This document shows, one piece after another, positions 44,680 to 48,294 of a stretch of DNA of 48,294 bases (the stretch's first letter is position 1; the number at the start of each line of letters is the position of its first letter). The stretch comes from Planctomycetes bacterium GWF2_41_51 (GTDB lineage Bacteria > Planctomycetota > Phycisphaerae > Sedimentisphaerales > UBA12454). The notes below the pieces were generated by a model, which saw only the letters and a list, made by a program, of their open reading frames with translations, had not been told where the DNA came from and did not search any database. A program made the position numbers and the translations under genes. The stretch spans positions 1-48,294 of the forward strand of contig MHXZ01000132.1 of assembly GCA_001825665.1 (NCBI GenBank). Reading direction: 5' to 3'.

Positions 44680-47256
44680 ATGAATATTACGAGCACCAAT
44701 ATAATAAAGTTAAGCATTTTAGTTTTATGCTTAACCACAACATCTTATGCTGCATACGAACTTGCTTTATGGAGCGGAGGAGATGCACCTGCAAATCATA
44801 CTGCCACGGCATTTCTGCCCAATAGTATCGAAGTACGCATACATGACGTTGATTCTGACACATGGCGATATAATATGGGTCCTGCAATTATCGGCCATAA
44901 CGGCACTATGCATTGTATATGGAAATCAACACCCGGTGATGAAACTTCAAACAATGCCGTAACAAGATATTCTTTTTCAACGAATAATGGCTTAACATGG
45001 TCAATTCCTGCCATCATTGCACAGGATGCTTCCGGTGCATCTAAATATGGCCATGGAACTTTGTTCATTCAGAATAATTGTGTATACGCATTTATTCCCA
45101 GGGAAGTGGGTATGCAGTATGCAGAAACAGAACTGTTCCAGTTGAATGGAGTTGCATGGTCTCGTATCGGTTTGATCTGCCAAAATTTTTATCCGCAGGA
45201 AAATCCTAAATTAATGCCAAACGGCAACTGGATATGTGGCGGTTTCGAAATGCAAAGCGGCACAACATACAGCGCCGTGATAATCAGCCAGGCAAGCAAT
45301 ATATCAAACTCCTGGACGCTAAGAAGAGTAGAAGCTTACCTGCACAGAGGTTTTGAAACATCAACATGGATTGACGGAACTGAAGTCACCGCATGCACAA
45401 GGCAATGGAAAAAAGGCTTAGATGGAGTTTTGAGAATGGGCAGCCTTGTCAGTACAGATTCAGGAAATTCATGGAATCCCGGTTACATAATCAATTATCC
45501 CGCAAGTAATTTCCCATTTGTTGACGCTCATATCTATGCTGACCATATGTCCAACGGCAAAAGATATATCGTTTATAATATGCCGGTGAATGGCGTTTAT
45601 AACAATCGAAAAGTTCTGGCAATAGCATTTGCTGAATCCGGCTCAAGAGTGCTTAGCAGCATTTATAAAATTCGTGACCATGGCGACACAGAGCCGCATT
45701 ATACCGGTATAGCAAAAGACCCAGGCTGGATGCAGGCCAACGGCTGTGAGTATAATGGCAATATTTATATAGCTTATGTTCGAGCAAAAGAAGATGTTGA
45801 ACTTACAATTTTCCCGCTCCAAAGCGCTGAAGATATCGTCCCTCCCCTGCCTAATCCTATATCATTTTCAATCTTGCCGCATGCCGCAGGTATGAATTCT
45901 ATTTCTATGACTGCTGAAACAGCAATTGACGGCAGCGGTGTTGAATATTATTTTGAATGTACCGCTGGAGGAGGCCATGATAGCTCATGGCAAGACAGTT
46001 CTGTGTATGAGGATAGTGGATTGATACCGGACACTCAATATACATACCGTGTAAAAGCTCGCGATAAAAGCGCCGCCCAAAACGAAACAGCATTCAGCAG
46101 TCCTGCTTCTGCGACAACCGACAGCAATAACATTTTCCCCGACCCGGCTCAGTGGCTAGTACCGCCGCATATATCTTCTATGGGCACTACTACGATAGAT
46201 AGTGCCAATGGACATGACGGTACTCTTGAAAACGGAGCTGTTATAAATGAAACTACAGGTGAGATTGATGGCAGCGCTCAATTAGATGGTATCAACGACC
46301 ATATAAATATCCCCGATTACAATGGCATTTTAGCAAAAGGCGCAAGAACATGTTCAGCATGGGTCAAAACCAGTCAGGCAGGTACAATTCTTTCCTGGGG
46401 AGACCCTATAACAGGAAACAACTGGAGATTTACAATACAAGATAGCTTCGGTCTTGTCGGCCAGAAAGGCGGCCCATGCATAAAAGTTGGAGCAGCAGGT
46501 TATTCAGCTGGTATAGCTGATGTACGCGATAATAACTGGCACCATGTAGCAGCAGTTCTTCCCAGCGTATTAACACCTTATACTACTCATATAAATTATT
46601 ATGTCGATGGCATAAAAAAAACGTTGATTGCCAGTCCGGCGGCAATAAATACCGCATCCGGCCATAATGTAAAGATTGGAACATATAATAATGCTGATTA
46701 TTTTAACGGACTCATCGATGACATAAGAATATATAATCGTTCACTCAGTGATGCGGAGATAGTCACACTTGCAGCCAAAGGCGCTGTAAGTTCAACCGGA
46801 CTTGTTGCGCATTGGATGTTGGACAATAGTATCAATGGGATTACAATTGTTTCAATGAACGCTGTTGGGGGCACACCTTATACTTCTGAAATCGAATATT
46901 ATTTTGAAAGTCTTGCAGAAAATGGTCCAGATAGCGGGTGGCAGATAAGTCCTTATTTCGAAATTAGAGATGTTCTGCCGTGTGACAAATTTACATATCG
47001 CGTGAGAATGAGATTTTTACCTGGCAATTATACAACCCAATGGTCCATTCCAAAATCTGATTACGTTCCGTGCGATTCTGATTTTGATAAAGATGACGAT
47101 GTTGATGAAATGGATTTGATGTATTTTACTGACAGTTGGTTAAGCTCAGACCTTATTCCACAAAATTTAGACCAGCAAGGCAATATTGACTTTCTCGACT
47201 TTGCACTGTTTTCAGAAGTCTGGCTTTGGAACACAGACGACCTGTTCCTTGATTAA
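44680..47256 (+). CDS. Secreted sialidase-fold protein with fn3-like, LamG and dockerin-like modules
   Basis: The ATG at 44680 has AGGA five bases upstream and gives a signal peptide (to about TSYAA); the frame opens earlier inside the previous gene. The product has 858 residues. Residues about 20-390 are an Asp-box propeller highly similar to the protein at 4726-6291 (STNNGLTWS, STDSGNSWN, HDVDSDTWRYNMGPAIIGH). An fn3-like segment follows (about 400-480), then LamG (about 500-700) nearly identical to that of the 22065-25352 protein, then a second fn3-like segment. A dockerin-like pair ends the protein (DFDKDDDVDEMDLMYF and NLDQQGNIDFLDFALF). It starts 20 bases after the GH39-like gene. The propeller is probably enzymatic, but its linkage is unknown. 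Confidence 0.8.
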   Translation: MNITSTNIIKLSILVLCLTTTSYAAYELALWSGGDAPANHTATAFLPNSIEVRIHDVDSDTWRYNMGPAIIGHNGTMHCIWKSTPGDETSNNAVTRYSFSTNNGLTWSIPAIIAQDASGASKYGHGTLFIQNNCVYAFIPREVGMQYAETELFQLNGVAWSRIGLICQNFYPQENPKLMPNGNWICGGFEMQSGTTYSAVIISQASNISNSWTLRRVEAYLHRGFETSTWIDGTEVTACTRQWKKGLDGVLRMGSLVSTDSGNSWNPGYIINYPASNFPFVDAHIYADHMSNGKRYIVYNMPVNGVYNNRKVLAIAFAESGSRVLSSIYKIRDHGDTEPHYTGIAKDPGWMQANGCEYNGNIYIAYVRAKEDVELTIFPLQSAEDIVPPLPNPISFSILPHAAGMNSISMTAETAIDGSGVEYYFECTAGGGHDSSWQDSSVYEDSGLIPDTQYTYRVKARDKSAAQNETAFSSPASATTDSNNIFPDPAQWLVPPHISSMGTTTIDSANGHDGTLENGAVINETTGEIDGSAQLDGINDHINIPDYNGILAKGARTCSAWVKTSQAGTILSWGDPITGNNWRFTIQDSFGLVGQKGGPCIKVGAAGYSAGIADVRDNNWHHVAAVLPSVLTPYTTHINYYVDGIKKTLIASPAAINTASGHNVKIGTYNNADYFNGLIDDIRIYNRSLSDAEIVTLAAKGAVSSTGLVAHWMLDNSINGITIVSMNAVGGTPYTSEIEYYFESLAENGPDSGWQISPYFEIRDVLPCDKFTYRVRMRFLPGNYTTQWSIPKSDYVPCDSDFDKDDDVDEMDLMYFTDSWLSSDLIPQNLDQQGNIDFLDFALFSEVWLWNTDDLFLD

Positions 47257-47277
47257 ATGAATTAATCGGATTACAAG

Positions 47278-48039
47278 ATGAATAAACAGCAGCTTGCCGT
47301 GCAAATCCACACGATAAGAGACTATCTTGGCTCTTCAAAAGAGATTGAAAAATCGTTGCAAAAAATAAAAGCAATCGGATTTAACACCATTGAATTGTTT
47401 CCTTACGATTTTAATTACAGGGATATCCGCAAAATATTAGATGACACCGAACTTACCTGCTGCTCAATGCTGGCAGCCGGCGACCAGATTTTATCAGAAC
47501 CAGAAAAAGTCCTGGAAAACATTAAAATAATTGGAGCAGAGTATTTGATTTTTCCTTATCCTAGGAATATTGATTTAAGCAGCGAACAAAATGTTATCGA
47601 ATTCGCAAAAAAACTTAATAAAACAGGTGAGTTCTTCAAAAATAACAACGTACAATTCGCTTATCACAATCATAGCATTGAGTTTCAGAAAATTAATTCA
47701 AACACTATATTTGATATGATTTATTCCAACTGCAATCCTGATTTCTTAAAAGCAGAAATTGACTGCTATTGGGTCCATTACGGTGGAGGAAACATTCTGG
47801 AAGTATGCGAAAAGCTCACAAACCGAATGCCGCTTATACATCTTAAGGACTATGCCGTGGATAATGAAGGCAAACCCGTTTTTGCAGAGGTTGGTAAAGG
47901 CAATTTGAATTTCTGCCAAATAATTAAAGCGGCCTCAAAAGTCGGATGTAAATGGTTTATTGTTGAACAGGACCAATGTTACTGCAATCCCTTTGATGCT
48001 CTTAAATACAGTTATAATTATATTTTAGAATTAAAATGA
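47278..48039 (+). CDS. Sugar phosphate isomerase/epimerase family protein (xylose isomerase-like TIM barrel)
   Basis: This 253-residue cytoplasmic protein belongs to the AP-endonuclease-2/xylose-isomerase-like barrel family. Likely metal and active-site segments are IELFPYDF, FAYHNHSIEF, LKAEIDCYWVHYGG, LIHLKDYA, AEVGKGNLNF and VEQDQC. The length is slightly short but complete. It starts 21 bases after the preceding gene with only a weak ribosome site (CGGA) and ends the operon. Members isomerise, epimerise or dehydrate sugars and inositols; the substrate is probably a sugar released by the upstream enzymes. Confidence 0.85.
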   Translation: MNKQQLAVQIHTIRDYLGSSKEIEKSLQKIKAIGFNTIELFPYDFNYRDIRKILDDTELTCCSMLAAGDQILSEPEKVLENIKIIGAEYLIFPYPRNIDLSSEQNVIEFAKKLNKTGEFFKNNNVQFAYHNHSIEFQKINSNTIFDMIYSNCNPDFLKAEIDCYWVHYGGGNILEVCEKLTNRMPLIHLKDYAVDNEGKPVFAEVGKGNLNFCQIIKAASKVGCKWFIVEQDQCYCNPFDALKYSYNYILELK

Positions 48040-48133
48040 TTTCCCATGAGTTGCATTTGGACCCTAAACTGACGCCAAATGAATATTTTGATAGTAGATA
48101 AAAGAAAATCCTCATTTTGAAGTTAAAAACAAA
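48040..48133. other. Intergenic stretch after the operon, nothing recognised
   Basis: No hairpin with a T-run, open frame or repeat was found between the isomerase-like gene and the tRNA-like fragment. Confidence 0.5.
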
Positions 48134-48158
48134 TGGAGCCAACAAGATTCGAACTTGC
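48134..48158 (-). other. tRNA 3'-end fragment (T-arm plus acceptor strand), possible attachment site
   Basis: Read on the minus strand, GCAAG-TTCGAAT-CTTGT forms a T-arm with the canonical loop. It is followed by TGGCTCC and a discriminator A, as at the 3' end of a tRNA. The matching 5' acceptor strand (GGAGCCA) is absent in the next 130 bases, and no normal anticodon arm is visible. It is therefore not a working tRNA. Such 3' fragments are often left by elements that integrate into tRNA genes. Confidence 0.5.
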
Positions 48159-48294
48159 GATTTCTTAAATGCCAACTCTCCCTTTTAAAACCTTTATAAA
48201 CTATAGGGTATCTCTAAAAATTAGTATTTTTATGTGCATTTCAATGCACTTACGATTATTTTAGCTCTTTGGCATTCAAATATATTATTCCATC
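48159..48294. other. Right-edge AT-rich stretch with no supported gene
   Basis: I found no coding frame or RNA gene. The region to the window end is AT-rich, with weak short inverted repeats (for example GTGCATTTCAATGCAC around 48234-48249). Confidence 0.4.

Noticed and set aside
48134-48230. Complete tRNA gene on the minus strand
   Set aside because: No 5' acceptor strand pairing with TGGCTCC and no normal anticodon arm within tRNA length.
1-48294. CRISPR array or defence system
   Set aside because: No regularly spaced repeats, cas-like or nuclease genes were seen.

Overview
The window looks like a carbohydrate-degradation region from a fairly AT-rich bacterium. The best fit is an anaerobic member of the Planctomycetota (Phycisphaerae / Sedimentisphaerales type); Lentisphaerae or Kiritimatiellae are possible alternatives. 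The reasons are a PEP-CTERM sorting signal, a planctomycete-style prepilin with a C-terminal H-x8-DG-H motif, dockerin-like calcium repeats at protein ends, uroporphyrinogen-decarboxylase-like proteins inside sugar clusters, GntR/LacI chimeric and LacI regulators, and many large secreted multidomain proteins without any SusC/SusD pair. No rRNA, complete tRNA, ribosomal or housekeeping gene is present, so the assignment is inference.

Layout. (1) 1-2350: the first codons of a leftward gene with a strong promoter and palindromic operator, then two tandem, decayed copies of one insertion sequence. (2) 2353-6291, plus strand: two secreted proteins (a toroid-type putative lyase/hydrolase and a sialidase-fold propeller), both ending in a ricin-type beta-trefoil; a good terminator follows. 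(3) 16716 down to 6359, minus strand: a compact six-gene operon, LacI regulator > secreted TIM-barrel-like protein > GH95 > UroD-like protein > FCD/AraC hybrid regulator > GHL6/GH42M-type glycosidase. (4) 16995-22043, plus strand: a very large secreted paralogue of the operon's second gene, divergent from lacI; both promoters carry the same candidate LacI operator. (5) 25352-22065, minus, and 25587-27473, plus: a second toroid-type protein with LamG and dockerin-like modules, and a four-Asp-box sialidase-fold protein. (6) 39845 down to 27497, minus strand: GntR/LacI regulator > three-repeat binding protein with dockerin halves at both ends > pseudopilin > PEP-CTERM protein > (terminator) > GH36-like alpha-galactosidase > Na+/solute symporter > unassigned cytoplasmic protein > second UroD-like protein. 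(7) 40256-48039, plus strand: GH39-like multimodular glycosidase > sialidase-fold/LamG/dockerin protein > sugar isomerase/epimerase-like enzyme. A short tRNA 3'-end fragment lies near the right edge.

A consistent reading is that large secreted enzymes bind and cut a complex heteroglycan outside the cytoplasm. Oligosaccharides or monosaccharides then enter through the Na+ symporter. Exo-enzymes without signal peptides (GH95, GHL6-type, GH36-like) and isomerase/UroD-like enzymes finish the job inside. GH95, the GHL6 type and GH36 point to fucose, L-galactose and/or alpha-galactose side chains, but the polymer cannot be named from sequence alone. Much of the locus is built by duplication: toroid pair, TIM-barrel pair, sialidase-fold pair, UroD pair, six copies of one beta-sandwich module and three LamG modules. 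Several of these families are ones I cannot name and are the best candidates for undescribed biology.
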